From Pseudomonas bubulae (GTDB taxonomy: Bacteria; Pseudomonadota; Gammaproteobacteria; Pseudomonadales; Pseudomonadaceae), in contig NZ_CP146077.1 in NCBI RefSeq assembly GCF_037023725.1, positions 3,261,001-3,325,000 on the forward strand: 64,000 bases of DNA, given 5' to 3'. The position numbers and the translations under genes were made by a program. The notes beneath the pieces were generated by a model. It was given only the letters and a program-made list of their open reading frames with translations. It made no database searches and was not told where the DNA came from. Of the stretch, positions 1 to 9,344 are shown one piece after another (position 1 is the stretch's first letter; every line of letters begins with the position of its first letter).

Positions 1-428
1 GGCATATAGCGTTTTGGCGTGCCGGACTCACGAAAAATTGCCGCCCCGATCGGGTATACGGCAAAGGCCACCACAAACAGCGATACGCCACCGTAGGTCA
101 ACAGCGCACAGGCCAGCACTACGGTGAGAATTGCATGGCGATGGCCGAGTTTGCGCATAAACCAGTCAGCGATGGTATGCGCTGCTCCGGAGTCGGCGAC
201 CAGCTTGCCGAACAGGGCACCGAGTATGAACAGGGGGAAAAACTTGATCACATAGAGCCCCAGCTCCTTCATGAACAGCTGGGTAAAGGTGGGCATGATA
301 TCTGCGGCTGCCCCGCTGAGAAGAACGGCCAGCGCGGCCATCAACGGCGCCAGGATCAAAACCGTCACGCCCCGGTAGGCGAAAAACATCAACAACAGAA
401 GGGATATCAGTATCGCCATCGTGCTCAT
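1..428 (-). CDS. GntP-family permease, 3' part outside window
   Basis: The reverse strand from an ATG at 428 reads MSTMAILISLLLLMFFAYRG and stays open to the window edge (about 142 residues). It holds hydrophobic segments and the N-terminal pattern of the gluconate:proton symporter (GntP) family, including FFPLFILGALFGKLVADSG and a GGVSLFVVAFAVYPIG helix. GntP proteins are inner-membrane carriers for gluconate or related hydroxy-acids, usually about 440-470 residues, so roughly two thirds are missing here. The substrate cannot be told from this part. It is separated from the RND gene downstream of its start by only about 100 bases, which must hold its promoter. Confidence 0.8.
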   Translation of the reverse strand, partial: MSTMAILISLLLLMFFAYRGVTVLILAPLMAALAVLLSGAAADIMPTFTQLFMKELGLYVIKFFPLFILGALFGKLVADSGAAHTIADWFMRKLGHRHAILTVVLACALLTYGGVSLFVVAFAVYPIGAAIFRESGTPKRYM

Positions 429-472
429 GGGTGGCTCTCTTATAATTATTGTTTTGGCTTGTTTTTGTGCTT

Positions 473-482
473 ACGTTTACGT
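473..482. promoter_or_regulatory. Possible operator before the GntP-family gene
   Basis: ACGTTTACGT, an ACGT-TT-ACGT inverted repeat inside a run of ACGTTT/GCGT repeats, lies 45 bases upstream of the permease start. Sugar-acid permeases are often controlled by LacI- or GntR-type repressors that bind such sites. The assignment is inference from position and symmetry only. Confidence 0.25.
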
Positions 483-533
483 TTGCGTCAACCTAGAGCA
501 CGTATGCGACCCTGTCAACCTTGCCCCCTGTAT

Positions 534-3500
534 TCATCCGCCGCGCGGACCTGTCGAGGGTCGTGCAGCCTGGAGGTGATGGCTGGAACCGATAAACATA
601 TACATCGCCGGCACCATGAACAGCGTCAGCAGGGTGCCGATAGACAGCCCGGCGAAGATCACCAGCCCCATGTCATGGCGCCCTGCAGCCCCGGCACCGG
701 AAGCCCAGACCAGCGGCACCACGCCCAGTACCATCGCGGCCGTGGTCATCAGGATCGGCCGCAGACGCACGGCGGCGGCTTCTTCAATGGCCTCGCGCTT
801 GCTGCGACCTGCGCGTTGCAACTCGTTGGCAAACTGCACGATCAGGATCCCGTGTTTGGTGATCAGCCCCAGCAGCGTCACCAGGCCCACCTGGGTGTAC
901 ACATTGATCGAGGCAAAGCCCATGGTAATAAAGGCCAGCGCACCAAACAGTGCCGGCGGCACCGAGAACAGAATGACCACCGGATCGCGGAAGCTTTCGA
1001 ACTGGAAGGCCAGGGCCAGGTAGACGATTAATATCGAGAACAGCAGCAAGCCGACAAAGCCGCCGGACTCTTGCATGAACTGACGCGACTCGCCGGAAAA
1101 GTCCGAGGTGTAACCCGAGGGCGCAATATCGTTCAGGATAGTGTTGAGCCTGGCCAGCAACTCGCCCTGGGCCACACCGCTGACGCCCGAGAGGGTCGCC
1201 GAGTTCAACTGCTGGAAGTGATTGATCGACTCGGGTTGTGTCGAGGTCTCGATATGCGCCACCGTGCGCGCCGGGATCATCACACCGGCGGGCGTACGGA
1301 TGTAGTAATCGAGAATCTGCTCGGGGTTGAGCCGGTCAACCTGCAGTACTTGCGGGATGACTTTGTATGAGCGCCCGGCGGTCGAGAAGTAATTGACGTA
1401 GTTGCCACCCAATGCAGCTGACAGGGCTGCGCCGACATCTGCCTGGGTCATGCCCAGTGCGGCAATTTTTTCCCGGTCGACCACCAGTCTGGCCTGCGGT
1501 TTGTCCAGTTTCAGGTCCATGTCGGCAAACCAGAACAGCTGTTGCTTCTGGGCTTCGGCCATCACGGCCTGAGCCACTTCATTGAGGTTTTCTACCGAGT
1601 CGGTGGTGGTGATCACAAACTGCACCGGCAATCCCTGGGCGCCCGGTAACGAAGGCAATGGGAAGGCAGCGACGGTGGCCCCCGGCACCTGATTCCATTT
1701 TTGCTGAAGATCGAAGATCAGCTCAGCCTGGGAGCGTGTGCGTTCGCTCCAGGGCTTGAGCAAGACCCCGCCCAGGCCCTGATTGAGGGCGGGCAGCCCG
1801 GTCAGCTGGAACATCTGCGCGTATTCAGGCTCCTTGCTGGCGATCTGAAACGCCTGGTCGGCAATGCGCTCCATCTGTTGCGGTGCAGCTGTCGGCGGGC
1901 CTTTGATCATCATGAACACCAGCCCCTGGTCTTCGGTCGGTGACAGTTCGCTTTTGGCGGTCATGCCACTGGCGGCGACCAGTACAAACAGGACAAAGCC
2001 AAAGGTCACCAGCACCGGCCAACTATCCAGACCGGCTGACAAAACGCGATGGTAACGCCCGCGCAGCCAGTCAAAACACTGATCGAGCCGGCGCGCGAAG
2101 CGACCTTCATCCTGCCCGGGTTGCAACAGCCGGGAGGTCATCATCGGTGACAGCGTCATGGCCACCACTGCCGATACCGTTACCGCACCGGCCAGGGAAA
2201 AACAGAACTCCTTGAACAGTGCCCCCGTCAAGCCGCTGCGCAGCCCGATCGGCACATAGGCGGCAATCAGCACCACCGTCATCGCGATGATCGGGCCGCC
2301 CAGTTCACGCGCCGCCATCAACGCGGCTTCAAATACACTTTTGCCTTGTTCCTTGATATGCCGGTCGACGTTTTCCACCACGATAATCGCGTCGTCCACC
2401 ACCAGACCAATGGCCAGAACCAATGCAAGCAAGGTCAGCAGGTTGATCGAGTAACCCAGCAGATACATGACAAAGAAGGTGCCGACCAGCGACAGCGGTA
2501 TCGCCACCAGTGGCACTATCACCGCGCGGAATGAGCCGAGGAACAGGTAGATGACCACCGACACTATGACCAAAGCTTCCGCCAGGGTCTTGACCACCTC
2601 GATAATCGAAGTATTGATGAACGCCGTGGAGTCATAAACAATTTCGCCGCGCACGCCTGCAGGCAATTGCGCTTGCAGTTCGGGGAAGGCGTCGCGCACG
2701 CTGCTGGCAACGCTGAGGATATTGGCATTGGGCGCGGCCTTGATACCGACGAACACCGAACGTTTGCCGGAAAACGCCACGCTGCTGTCGTAGCTTTCTG
2801 CACCCAGGGTCACAGTGGCGACATCTTCCAGGTACACCAGGGCATCGTCGTTGTTCTTGATCACCAGCCGCTTGAATTCATCCACCGTGTGCAAGTCGGT
2901 TCCGGCCGTCAGGTCTACCGTGACCATTTGCCCGCGGGTTGAACCCACGGCAGACAGGTAGTTGTTGTTGGCCAGCGCCGCGACTACGTCCTGGGCGGTG
3001 ACGTTATGGGCCGCCAGTTTGTCCGGGTCCAGCCAGGCACGCAGGGCGAACTGGCGCCCACCGAGGATTTCTGCGGTTTGCACGCCCTGGATCGAGTCGA
3101 GCTTGGGTTTGACCACCCGCACCAGATAATCGGTGATGTTATTGGTGGGCAGGGTGTCGCTGTAGAACCCCAGGTACATGGCATCCGTGGTTTGCCCCAC
3201 CGCAACCGACAGCACCGGTTCCTGGGCCTGGGCCGGTAGCTGGTTCTTGACCGAGTTGACCTGGGTGTTGATCTCGGTCAGGGCCTTGCTGGCGTCGAAG
3301 TTCAGCCGCAGCGTGGCGGTAATGGTCGAGACCCCGGTAATACTCGACGAAGACAGATAATCGATGCCCTGGGCCTGGGCGATCGCCGACTCCAGTGGCT
3401 GGGTGATAAACCCGGCAACTGTGGCTGCATCGGCGCCGTAGTAGGCGGTAGTAATAGTGACCACCGCATTTTCGGTTCGCGGCCATTGGTTGACCGGCAA

Positions 3501-3593
3501 TTCGAAGATCGAACGTAGCCCCAGGATCAGGATAAACAGCGAAACCACTACGGCCCAGACCGGGCGCTGGATAAAGGTATCGGTGAGCTTCAT
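534..3593 (-). CDS. RND multidrug efflux permease (HAE1 family, MexI/MdtB-like)
   Basis: 1019 residues, the normal length of a hydrophobe/amphiphile RND pump. It begins with the inner-membrane helix MKLTDTFIQRPVWAVVVSLF, carries two porter loops, and has the helix-4 proton-relay aspartate pair in LVVDDAIIVVENV. A second helical block (LGLITKHGILIVQFANE) completes the tandem architecture. RND permeases use the proton motive force to extrude substrates through a periplasmic adaptor and an outer-membrane channel. Both partners are encoded just upstream on the same strand, with 9 bases between adaptor stop and this start. N-terminal sequence resembles MexI/MdtB types more than AcrB. The pump is divergent from a catabolic cluster, so it may export substrate or intermediates of that pathway (inference). 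Confidence 0.95.
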   Translation of the reverse strand: MKLTDTFIQRPVWAVVVSLFILILGLRSIFELPVNQWPRTENAVVTITTAYYGADAATVAGFITQPLESAIAQAQGIDYLSSSSITGVSTITATLRLNFDASKALTEINTQVNSVKNQLPAQAQEPVLSVAVGQTTDAMYLGFYSDTLPTNNITDYLVRVVKPKLDSIQGVQTAEILGGRQFALRAWLDPDKLAAHNVTAQDVVAALANNNYLSAVGSTRGQMVTVDLTAGTDLHTVDEFKRLVIKNNDDALVYLEDVATVTLGAESYDSSVAFSGKRSVFVGIKAAPNANILSVASSVRDAFPELQAQLPAGVRGEIVYDSTAFINTSIIEVVKTLAEALVIVSVVIYLFLGSFRAVIVPLVAIPLSLVGTFFVMYLLGYSINLLTLLALVLAIGLVVDDAIIVVENVDRHIKEQGKSVFEAALMAARELGGPIIAMTVVLIAAYVPIGLRSGLTGALFKEFCFSLAGAVTVSAVVAMTLSPMMTSRLLQPGQDEGRFARRLDQCFDWLRGRYHRVLSAGLDSWPVLVTFGFVLFVLVAASGMTAKSELSPTEDQGLVFMMIKGPPTAAPQQMERIADQAFQIASKEPEYAQMFQLTGLPALNQGLGGVLLKPWSERTRSQAELIFDLQQKWNQVPGATVAAFPLPSLPGAQGLPVQFVITTTDSVENLNEVAQAVMAEAQKQQLFWFADMDLKLDKPQARLVVDREKIAALGMTQADVGAALSAALGGNYVNYFSTAGRSYKVIPQVLQVDRLNPEQILDYYIRTPAGVMIPARTVAHIETSTQPESINHFQQLNSATLSGVSGVAQGELLARLNTILNDIAPSGYTSDFSGESRQFMQESGGFVGLLLFSILIVYLALAFQFESFRDPVVILFSVPPALFGALAFITMGFASINVYTQVGLVTLLGLITKHGILIVQFANELQRAGRSKREAIEEAAAVRLRPILMTTAAMVLGVVPLVWASGAGAAGRHDMGLVIFAGLSIGTLLTLFMVPAMYMFIGSSHHLQAARPSTGPRGG

Positions 3594-3602
3594 GGGTCAC
3601 CT

Positions 3603-4778
3603 TTAATGTTCTTGAGGCATTGGCGCCGCATCGTTGAGCGGCGCAGCACTGTTGTCGATCTGCACCGGTGAGCCATTTTTGAGTTTCATCTGACCACTGG
3701 TGATCAACAGGTCGCCTTCCTTCACACCGGACAGGATGGCGACCTGATCGCCACGGGTCGGTCCGGTCTTGATAAAGGTCTGTTGTGCCGTGAGAACGTC
3801 TTCACCCTTGTCGTTCTTGCTCGACAGCGCGATAAAAACGGTGGTGCCGTAGGGGTTATAGGTGACGGCTGTCTGTGGCACGGTCAGGTAGCGCAGCACC
3901 GCCCCCGAGTCGACAACTGCGCGGGCAAACATGCCGGGCACCAGGTTCTTCCCGGGGTTGGCAACGCTGGCTTCGACCGTGACGTTACGCGTGGTCGGGT
4001 CGAAGCGGGTGTCTATGGTGCTGACGCGCCCCGTGAATGTCTGGTTGGAGAGGCCGTCGGCGGTCACCGATACTTTTTGGCCGACGGCAATGGCTTCCAG
4101 TTGGGTCTGGGGCACGTTGAAGTCGATATAGATGGGGTCGAAGGTTTGCAACGTGGCGATTTTGTCACCGGGGTTGAGGTATTGCCCGGGGTTGACAGCG
4201 GTAATGCCTATACGCCCGGCAAAGGGCGCACGAATGGTTTTTTGCGCCACCAGCGCCCGCTGCTGTTCTGCGGCGGCCAGTTTGACTTTGAGGTCTGCGT
4301 TGTCGGTGTCCACTTGCGCCTGGGACACGGCGTTGACCGCCAGTTGTGCGCGGTCACGCTTGAGGACGATGGCAGCCAGGTCCGCCGTGGCTTCCAGCGA
4401 ATGGAGCAGGGCGATGTCCGAATCAGCATTCAATTGAACCAGCAGCGCCTGTGCTGCCACTTCCTGGCCCGGTGTAAAACCGATGCTGCGCACAATGCCG
4501 CCCGCTTCGGTGGTCACATCGACCCCGCGCACGGCTTTTATCGAGCCCACGGCGGTCACCGTCGGCTGCCAGTCGTCGAACGGTACTTGCATGGCGGTGA
4601 CGACGGCGGCGGGCAAGGGCTGCTTTGCCTGGGCAATCATGGCTGAGATCTGCGCGAACTTGACCCCGGCGATGATCGCGACAATCACCAGCACCACCCC
4701 GATCATGATAAGCATCGGCCGCCACAGCCTGCGCCTTGCAGTGGGTTGCGCGAGTGAGTCGTTGTTGACGTCAGCCAT
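3603..4778 (-). CDS. RND periplasmic adaptor (membrane fusion protein)
   Basis: 391 residues. A cytosolic N-terminus is followed by one membrane helix (residues about 19-45, PMLIMIGVVLVIVAIIAGVK), then the lipoyl, alpha-hairpin and beta-barrel pattern of the HlyD/AcrA adaptor family. Marker sequences are IRAPFAGRIGI in the lipoyl domain and VPQTAVTYNPYG near the membrane-proximal domain. It has no lipobox, so it is anchored by the helix, as in MexH-type adaptors. It links the RND permease to the outer-membrane channel. It is the middle gene of a three-gene minus-strand operon (channel, adaptor, permease). Confidence 0.95.
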   Translation of the reverse strand: MADVNNDSLAQPTARRRLWRPMLIMIGVVLVIVAIIAGVKFAQISAMIAQAKQPLPAAVVTAMQVPFDDWQPTVTAVGSIKAVRGVDVTTEAGGIVRSIGFTPGQEVAAQALLVQLNADSDIALLHSLEATADLAAIVLKRDRAQLAVNAVSQAQVDTDNADLKVKLAAAEQQRALVAQKTIRAPFAGRIGITAVNPGQYLNPGDKIATLQTFDPIYIDFNVPQTQLEAIAVGQKVSVTADGLSNQTFTGRVSTIDTRFDPTTRNVTVEASVANPGKNLVPGMFARAVVDSGAVLRYLTVPQTAVTYNPYGTTVFIALSSKNDKGEDVLTAQQTFIKTGPTRGDQVAILSGVKEGDLLITSGQMKLKNGSPVQIDNSAAPLNDAAPMPQEH

Positions 4779-4804
4779 GGTTGTTCTCGCTGTTTCAATG
4801 GTAT

Positions 4805-6352
4805 TCAGTCGAGCCGCGTGGGTTTGGCGGGCGCGGTCTTGTTGTGACTCGGCATGAGTTCTTGCCAGGTCGGCAAGCCGAATCGGTCAGGGCGGCCCTG
4901 GGGGTCAGGGTCGCTGCGGTTCCACCAGCCGCCGCCCAGAGCCTGGAACAGCGCTGCGGTATCGCTGTAGCGCACGGCCTGGGCCTGGACCCGGCTGAGC
5001 ACGGTGTTCTGGTAGGTTTGCTGCGCCGTGAGCAGGTTGATATAAGCCACCGCTCCCAGGCGGTACTGCGCCTGCACCAGGGCAAGGCTGGCCTGGGCGG
5101 ACTGCTCCGCAGCCACTTGCTGCTTGAGCGCCTCGGCATCGGCCTCCAGCGCCCTGAGCGCGTTGGCCACATCCTGGAATGCGGCAAGCACCGTACCGCG
5201 GTACTGCGCCGCCGACTGGTCATACGCCGCAACCGCCGCCCGTTTTCGGTGTTCAAGCGCACCGGCATCGAACAGCGGTTGGGCAATTGCCCCGGCCAGG
5301 CTCCATACACCCGAGCCTGCGGAAAACAGCGTGCTGCCGCTGGCTACCGTGGAACCCAATGAACCGGTAATGCTGAACTGTGGCAACTGATTGGCCACCG
5401 CCACGCCAATATTGGCACTGGCCTCATGCAGTTGCGCCTGAGCGGAGCGCACATCCGGACGCTGTTCGACGATTGCCGAGGGCAGACTCACTGGCAATTC
5501 TTGCGGCAGATGCAGGGACGCCAGGTTGAAACGCTCGCCCTTGTCCTGATTGGGGAACCTGCCCAGGTAGGCCATCAACTGGTTCCGGGTTTGCGCCAAC
5601 TGCTTTTGCAAGGGCGCCAGAGTAGCGCGGGTTTGCGCCAGGGCAGTTTGCTGGGTCAATACATCGGTATCGGCAATGGCACCGAGGCGCCGCTGCGCCT
5701 GCAGCAGGTCGAGCTGGTCGCTCTGTAGCTGGATGATTTGCCCGGTCGCCGCAATCTGATCGCGCAGGGACGCCAGGCTGACGGCGGTATTGACCACATT
5801 GGTGGATAGCGTGAGGTAGGTGGCCTCAAGCTGAAAACGCTGGTACTCGGCTTGCGCCGTGGACGACTCGATCTGCCGGCGCGTACCGCCGAAGACATCC
5901 GGCGCATAGGACACGCTCAGTGACGCGGAGCTGAGTGTGAGAATCGGCGACGACGCCGTACCGGATGTGGTCCCGGAGACTTTCTGGCGGGTTTTCGACA
6001 AATTGCCGTTCAGGACGGGAAACAAGGAAGCCTGATCGACATACACCTGCTCATTGGCCTGGCGCAATGCTGCTTGCGCGGCGCTGATATCCGGGTTGGC
6101 GCGCAAGGCCTCTTCCACCAGGGCGTTCAATTCCGGCGAGCGGAACAGTGTCCACCATTGCCCGGGTATATCCATGCCGGCAATCAGGCGTTGCGCAGCG
6201 CCGCCAGCGTCGATATCGGCCCGGGCGGTGGTCGTGAGGTTGTGCGTGGAGTAACCGGCATCCGCAGCGACTTCGGGACGAACAAAGTCAGGCCCCAGGG
6301 TACAACCTGCGAGGGCAATGAACAGCAGACTCAGCGGCAAACACCGTTGCAT
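4805..6352 (-). CDS. Outer-membrane efflux channel lipoprotein (OprM/NodT family)
   Basis: 515 residues with a lipoprotein signal peptide ending in the lipobox LAGC (cysteine about residue 16) and the family signature TLGPDFVRPEV just after it. Two outer-membrane-efflux repeats follow, rich in Ala/Gln coiled-coil helices (ISAAQAALRQANEQVYVDQ and RPDVRSAQAQLHEASANIG). This is the TolC-like exit duct of the tripartite pump encoded by the next two genes. It is the first gene of the operon and is transcribed away from the aldehyde dehydrogenase gene. The 241-base divergent intergenic region contains an 18-bp inverted repeat. Confidence 0.94.
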   Translation of the reverse strand: MQRCLPLSLLFIALAGCTLGPDFVRPEVAADAGYSTHNLTTTARADIDAGGAAQRLIAGMDIPGQWWTLFRSPELNALVEEALRANPDISAAQAALRQANEQVYVDQASLFPVLNGNLSKTRQKVSGTTSGTASSPILTLSSASLSVSYAPDVFGGTRRQIESSTAQAEYQRFQLEATYLTLSTNVVNTAVSLASLRDQIAATGQIIQLQSDQLDLLQAQRRLGAIADTDVLTQQTALAQTRATLAPLQKQLAQTRNQLMAYLGRFPNQDKGERFNLASLHLPQELPVSLPSAIVEQRPDVRSAQAQLHEASANIGVAVANQLPQFSITGSLGSTVASGSTLFSAGSGVWSLAGAIAQPLFDAGALEHRKRAAVAAYDQSAAQYRGTVLAAFQDVANALRALEADAEALKQQVAAEQSAQASLALVQAQYRLGAVAYINLLTAQQTYQNTVLSRVQAQAVRYSDTAALFQALGGGWWNRSDPDPQGRPDRFGLPTWQELMPSHNKTAPAKPTRLD

Positions 6353-6501
6353 CCGACAGCCCTCCTGAAAGGGCAGGTAGTGACGGGATTCAAGTCACGT
6401 TGGCAGTTGGACTGAACGTTAATCCAAGCGCGGGACAACCGCAACCAGAGGAAACCTTCGCCCTCGGCGGGGTGTACAGGTTACGGGGCCACTCTGACTT
6501 A

Positions 6502-6519
6502 CTCGTCCACTTGGACGAG
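6502..6519. promoter_or_regulatory. 18-bp inverted-repeat operator between efflux pump and catabolic cluster
   Basis: CTCGTCCACTTGGACGAG is a symmetric site with 8-bp arms around CT. It lies in the divergent region between the efflux operon and the aldehyde dehydrogenase gene, 75 bases before the latter. The same architecture recurs at 8052-8069 (TTCGTCCATACAGACGAA). A dyad of this length suits a LuxR-type dimer, and a LuxR-type regulator is encoded at 11344. The pairing of site and protein is inference. Confidence 0.65.
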
Positions 6520-6593
6520 GCGCTTGCACGCAGGATCGGGCTAGCTTTCGCTCAGGGTGTTGTGCGGGCCCTTGTTCAGTTGAGGAGGCATCA

Positions 6594-8030
6594 ATGAGTT
6601 GTGCAATTTCTTGCGCTGATGGTCTGGCAGCCCTGTTGCTTGAGCAGAAAGCCGCGTTCAACGCTCAGGGCGCAGTCAGCGCTGCGCAGCGCCGGGCGCG
6701 AATCCAGCGGGTAATCGACATACTGGTGGACCACCACCTGGCGCTGGCCGAGGCGATGGATGCCGACTTTGGCGGTCGCCCCCGGGGGTTCTCATTGATG
6801 AACGATGTGCTGGGGGCACTGGGCTCGCTCAAGCACGCCCGGGACCACCTCGAAAGCTGGATGCAGGATGAACCGCGACAGGTCTTCAGCCCCTATGATC
6901 AGCTCGGTGCCCAGGCATGGGTGATGTACCAGCCCAAGGGCACCGTGGGCATTCTGGGGACCTGGAACGCGCCGCTGTACACACTGCTCAGCCCGCTGGC
7001 TTCGGCGCTGGCGGCAGGTAACCGGGCGATCCTCAAGCCCTCGGAGGTGGTACCGCGCACTGCCGCGCTGGTTGCCAGGCTGTTTGCCGAACTGTTCGAC
7101 CCGCTGGAAGTGGGGGTGGTCACCGGCGGCGCCGACCTGGCCCAGGCTTTTACTGCGCAACCCTTTGATCACCTGGTGTTTACCGGCAGTACCGCCGTGG
7201 CCCGCTCGGTGATGGGTAATGCAGCGCAAAATCTGGTGCCGGTGACACTGGAACTGGGCGGTAAATCGCCAGTGATCGTTGCCCGCAGCGCGGATCTGGC
7301 CACGGCGGCCTTTCGCATTGCTCTGTCCAAGACCACCAACAGCGGTCAGGTCTGCATCAACCCGGACCTGGTCTACGTTGCCCGTGAGCAGCTTGAGGCG
7401 TTTATCAATGCCTTTGCTGGCGCTTACCGCGGGTTCATCCCCGAGGTAAGCGACAACCCGGATGTAGTTGCCGTGGTCAACCCACAACATCTGGCCCGGG
7501 TGGAAAATCTGGTTGACCAGGCCCGTCAGGCCGGTGCCCGGGTGATAAGCCTGCCCTATGCGCAAGCGGTCGATATGCAAAACCGTCGGCGTCCGTTGCA
7601 ACTGGTTATCGACCCGCCTCAAGACAGCCTGATCATGCACGAAGAGATCTTCGGCCCGGCCATGGTCGTGCTGCCCTACGACGAGGTCGACCAGGTGATT
7701 GCGCATATCAATGACCGGCCACGGCCACTGGCCCTCTACTACTTTGGCAACGATGCCCTTGAACAGCGTCATGTGCTGGAGCACACCCTGTCCGGTGGCG
7801 TCACCCTCAATGACGTGATGATGCATGCCGCCTTGCATGATGCTCCGTTCGGCGGTATCGGCGGCTCGGGCATGGGCCATTACCACGGCCGTGAAGGGTT
7901 CCTTGAATTCAGCCACCTGCGCACCGTACTCAAGGCACCCGACCACGATCCGCGCGGCGAATGGGGCTTGCTGCCGCCTTATAGCGAGCATTTCGAGGCG
8001 GCAATGCTGGCGCAGATCACTCGGGATTGA
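6594..8030 (+). CDS. NAD(P)-dependent aldehyde dehydrogenase (coniferyl-aldehyde dehydrogenase-like)
   Basis: 478 residues, ALDH superfamily, oxidising an aldehyde to the acid. Visible motifs are the LELGGKSPVIV block with general-base Glu220, the nucleophile Cys254 in NSGQVCINPD, and HEEIFGPAMVVLPY. A GAGGAGG ribosome site sits 8 bases before the ATG. The overall sequence (short N-terminus, DHHLALAEAMDADFG, PFGGIGGSGMG near the end) resembles the CalB/coniferyl-aldehyde branch and long-chain fatty-aldehyde enzymes. It heads a plus-strand cluster with acyl-CoA synthetase and acyl-CoA dehydrogenase, so the acid it makes is probably activated to a CoA thioester next. The exact substrate is unknown. 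Confidence 0.92.
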   Translation: MSCAISCADGLAALLLEQKAAFNAQGAVSAAQRRARIQRVIDILVDHHLALAEAMDADFGGRPRGFSLMNDVLGALGSLKHARDHLESWMQDEPRQVFSPYDQLGAQAWVMYQPKGTVGILGTWNAPLYTLLSPLASALAAGNRAILKPSEVVPRTAALVARLFAELFDPLEVGVVTGGADLAQAFTAQPFDHLVFTGSTAVARSVMGNAAQNLVPVTLELGGKSPVIVARSADLATAAFRIALSKTTNSGQVCINPDLVYVAREQLEAFINAFAGAYRGFIPEVSDNPDVVAVVNPQHLARVENLVDQARQAGARVISLPYAQAVDMQNRRRPLQLVIDPPQDSLIMHEEIFGPAMVVLPYDEVDQVIAHINDRPRPLALYYFGNDALEQRHVLEHTLSGGVTLNDVMMHAALHDAPFGGIGGSGMGHYHGREGFLEFSHLRTVLKAPDHDPRGEWGLLPPYSEHFEAAMLAQITRD

Positions 8031-8051
8031 TCCTGGCAGACGGTTGTTTTG

Positions 8052-8069
8052 TTCGTCCATACAGACGAA
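8052..8069. promoter_or_regulatory. Second copy of the 18-bp inverted-repeat operator
   Basis: TTCGTCCATACAGACGAA matches the dyad at 6502-6519 in length, half-site (TCGTC/GACGA) and centre. It lies 74 bases before the acyl-CoA dehydrogenase start. The spacing from site to start codon is almost the same at both genes (75 and 74 bases), which supports a shared activator site. Confidence 0.65.
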
Positions 8070-8142
8070 GCGGCGGGGCGCAGACAGCCTTAGAGTGAGC
8101 CGCACACAAGCACGTTTTCTAACAGTCTGGAGGCGCGTCCCC

Positions 8143-9312
8143 ATGTTTGTCGATCTCACCCCTGAACAGCATGCATTGCGACTCAAGGTCCGGGACTATT
8201 TCCAGAACCTGATGACTCCCGAGCTGCGCCAGCAGATGCGCGGTACCGAAGGTGGCGAGCTGTTTCGCCGCACCATCGCGCAAATCGGTCGCGATGGCTG
8301 GCTGGCGGTAGGCTGGCCCAAGGCCTATGGCGGGCAGGGTTATGGCCCTACCGAGCAATTGATTTTCTTTGAAGAAGCCAATATCGCCGGTGCGCCACTG
8401 CCATTCGTGACCATCAGTACCGTTGGCCCGGCGCTGATGGCCCACGGCTCGGCGTTGCAAAAGGATAAATTCCTGCCAGGGATCGCCGCCGGGGACATCA
8501 ACTTCGCCATCGGTTACTCCGAAGCCAGTGCTGGCAGCGATCTGGCGGTACTGAAAACCACCGCCCGTGAAGATGCCGACGGTTTTGTGGTCAATGGCAG
8601 CAAGCTCTGGACCTCGGGCGCCGATGCGGCCGACTTCATCTGGCTGGCGGCCCGTACCGACCCCGAGCAGGCGCGTCACAAGGGCATTTCGATCCTGATT
8701 CTCGACACCCTTGCCCAAGGGTTTTCCAGCACCCTGATCCCGACCTCCGGCAACCCTACGGCGGCCACCTATTACGACAATGTGCGGGTGCCACGCAACA
8801 TGCTGGTGGGTGAGCTGCATGGCGGCTGGAAACTGATTACGGCTCAGCTCAACCACGAACGCCTGGGCCTGGGGGCCTGGTCCGACAAAGTGGTCAGCCT
8901 GTTCAACCGCGTCTATCTGTGGGCACGTTGCGCCGATGAGCAGGGCCACCGCGCCACCGATGTGGCCTGGGTCAAGCGCGATCTGGCCGAGTGTTATGCC
9001 CGGCTTGAAGCGATGCGCCTGATCAATTTCCGGATTGCCGCCGACCTTGAACGCGACCGTGTGGACGTCGCACTGGCCTCGACCACCAAGGTCTACGGCT
9101 CGGAGTCGGCGATCGAGATCCTGCGCAAGCTGTCAGCCATCCTGGGTGCCAGTGGCCTGACCCGGGCCGGTTCGGCAGCGGCTTATCTGCTTGGCGAGCT
9201 GGAATATGAGGTGCGGGCATCGGTCAACCTGACCTTTGGCGGTGGCACCAATGAGATCCAGCGCGAGCTGATTGCCCAGTTCGGCCTGGGCATGCCGCGC
9301 ACACAACGCTGA
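8143..9312 (+). CDS. Acyl-CoA dehydrogenase
   Basis: 389 residues, the usual length of the family. The reading frame is open further upstream, but I chose the ATG at 8143 because it has a CTGGAGG ribosome site and starts MFVDLTPEQHALRLKVRDYF, a normal N-terminus. Motifs: GYSEASAGSDLAVLKTTA (FAD/substrate loop), VNGSKLWTSGADAADFI, and the C-terminal FGGGTNEIQRELIA. These flavoenzymes introduce an alpha-beta double bond into an acyl-CoA. It follows the aldehyde dehydrogenase and is 32 bases before the acyl-CoA synthetase gene, consistent with one pathway. Substrate chain or ring is unknown. Confidence 0.93.
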   Translation: MFVDLTPEQHALRLKVRDYFQNLMTPELRQQMRGTEGGELFRRTIAQIGRDGWLAVGWPKAYGGQGYGPTEQLIFFEEANIAGAPLPFVTISTVGPALMAHGSALQKDKFLPGIAAGDINFAIGYSEASAGSDLAVLKTTAREDADGFVVNGSKLWTSGADAADFIWLAARTDPEQARHKGISILILDTLAQGFSSTLIPTSGNPTAATYYDNVRVPRNMLVGELHGGWKLITAQLNHERLGLGAWSDKVVSLFNRVYLWARCADEQGHRATDVAWVKRDLAECYARLEAMRLINFRIAADLERDRVDVALASTTKVYGSESAIEILRKLSAILGASGLTRAGSAAAYLLGELEYEVRASVNLTFGGGTNEIQRELIAQFGLGMPRTQR

Positions 9313-9344
9313 GTTACGCAGTGGCCCCAATATCGGAGATAAGG

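Noticed and set aside
135..1031. 298-codon plus-strand frame across the permease/RND junction
   Set aside because: It overlaps the antisense of two recognisable genes and consists of low-complexity Gln/His/Arg.
6792..8186. 464-codon minus-strand frame opposite the aldehyde dehydrogenase
   Set aside because: Antisense of a conserved gene; rich in His/Arg/Gln as typical for shadow frames, no domain.
8119..8949. Long minus-strand open frame opposite the acyl-CoA dehydrogenase
   Set aside because: It is the antisense shadow of a clear enzyme gene in GC-rich DNA and has no protein-like composition.
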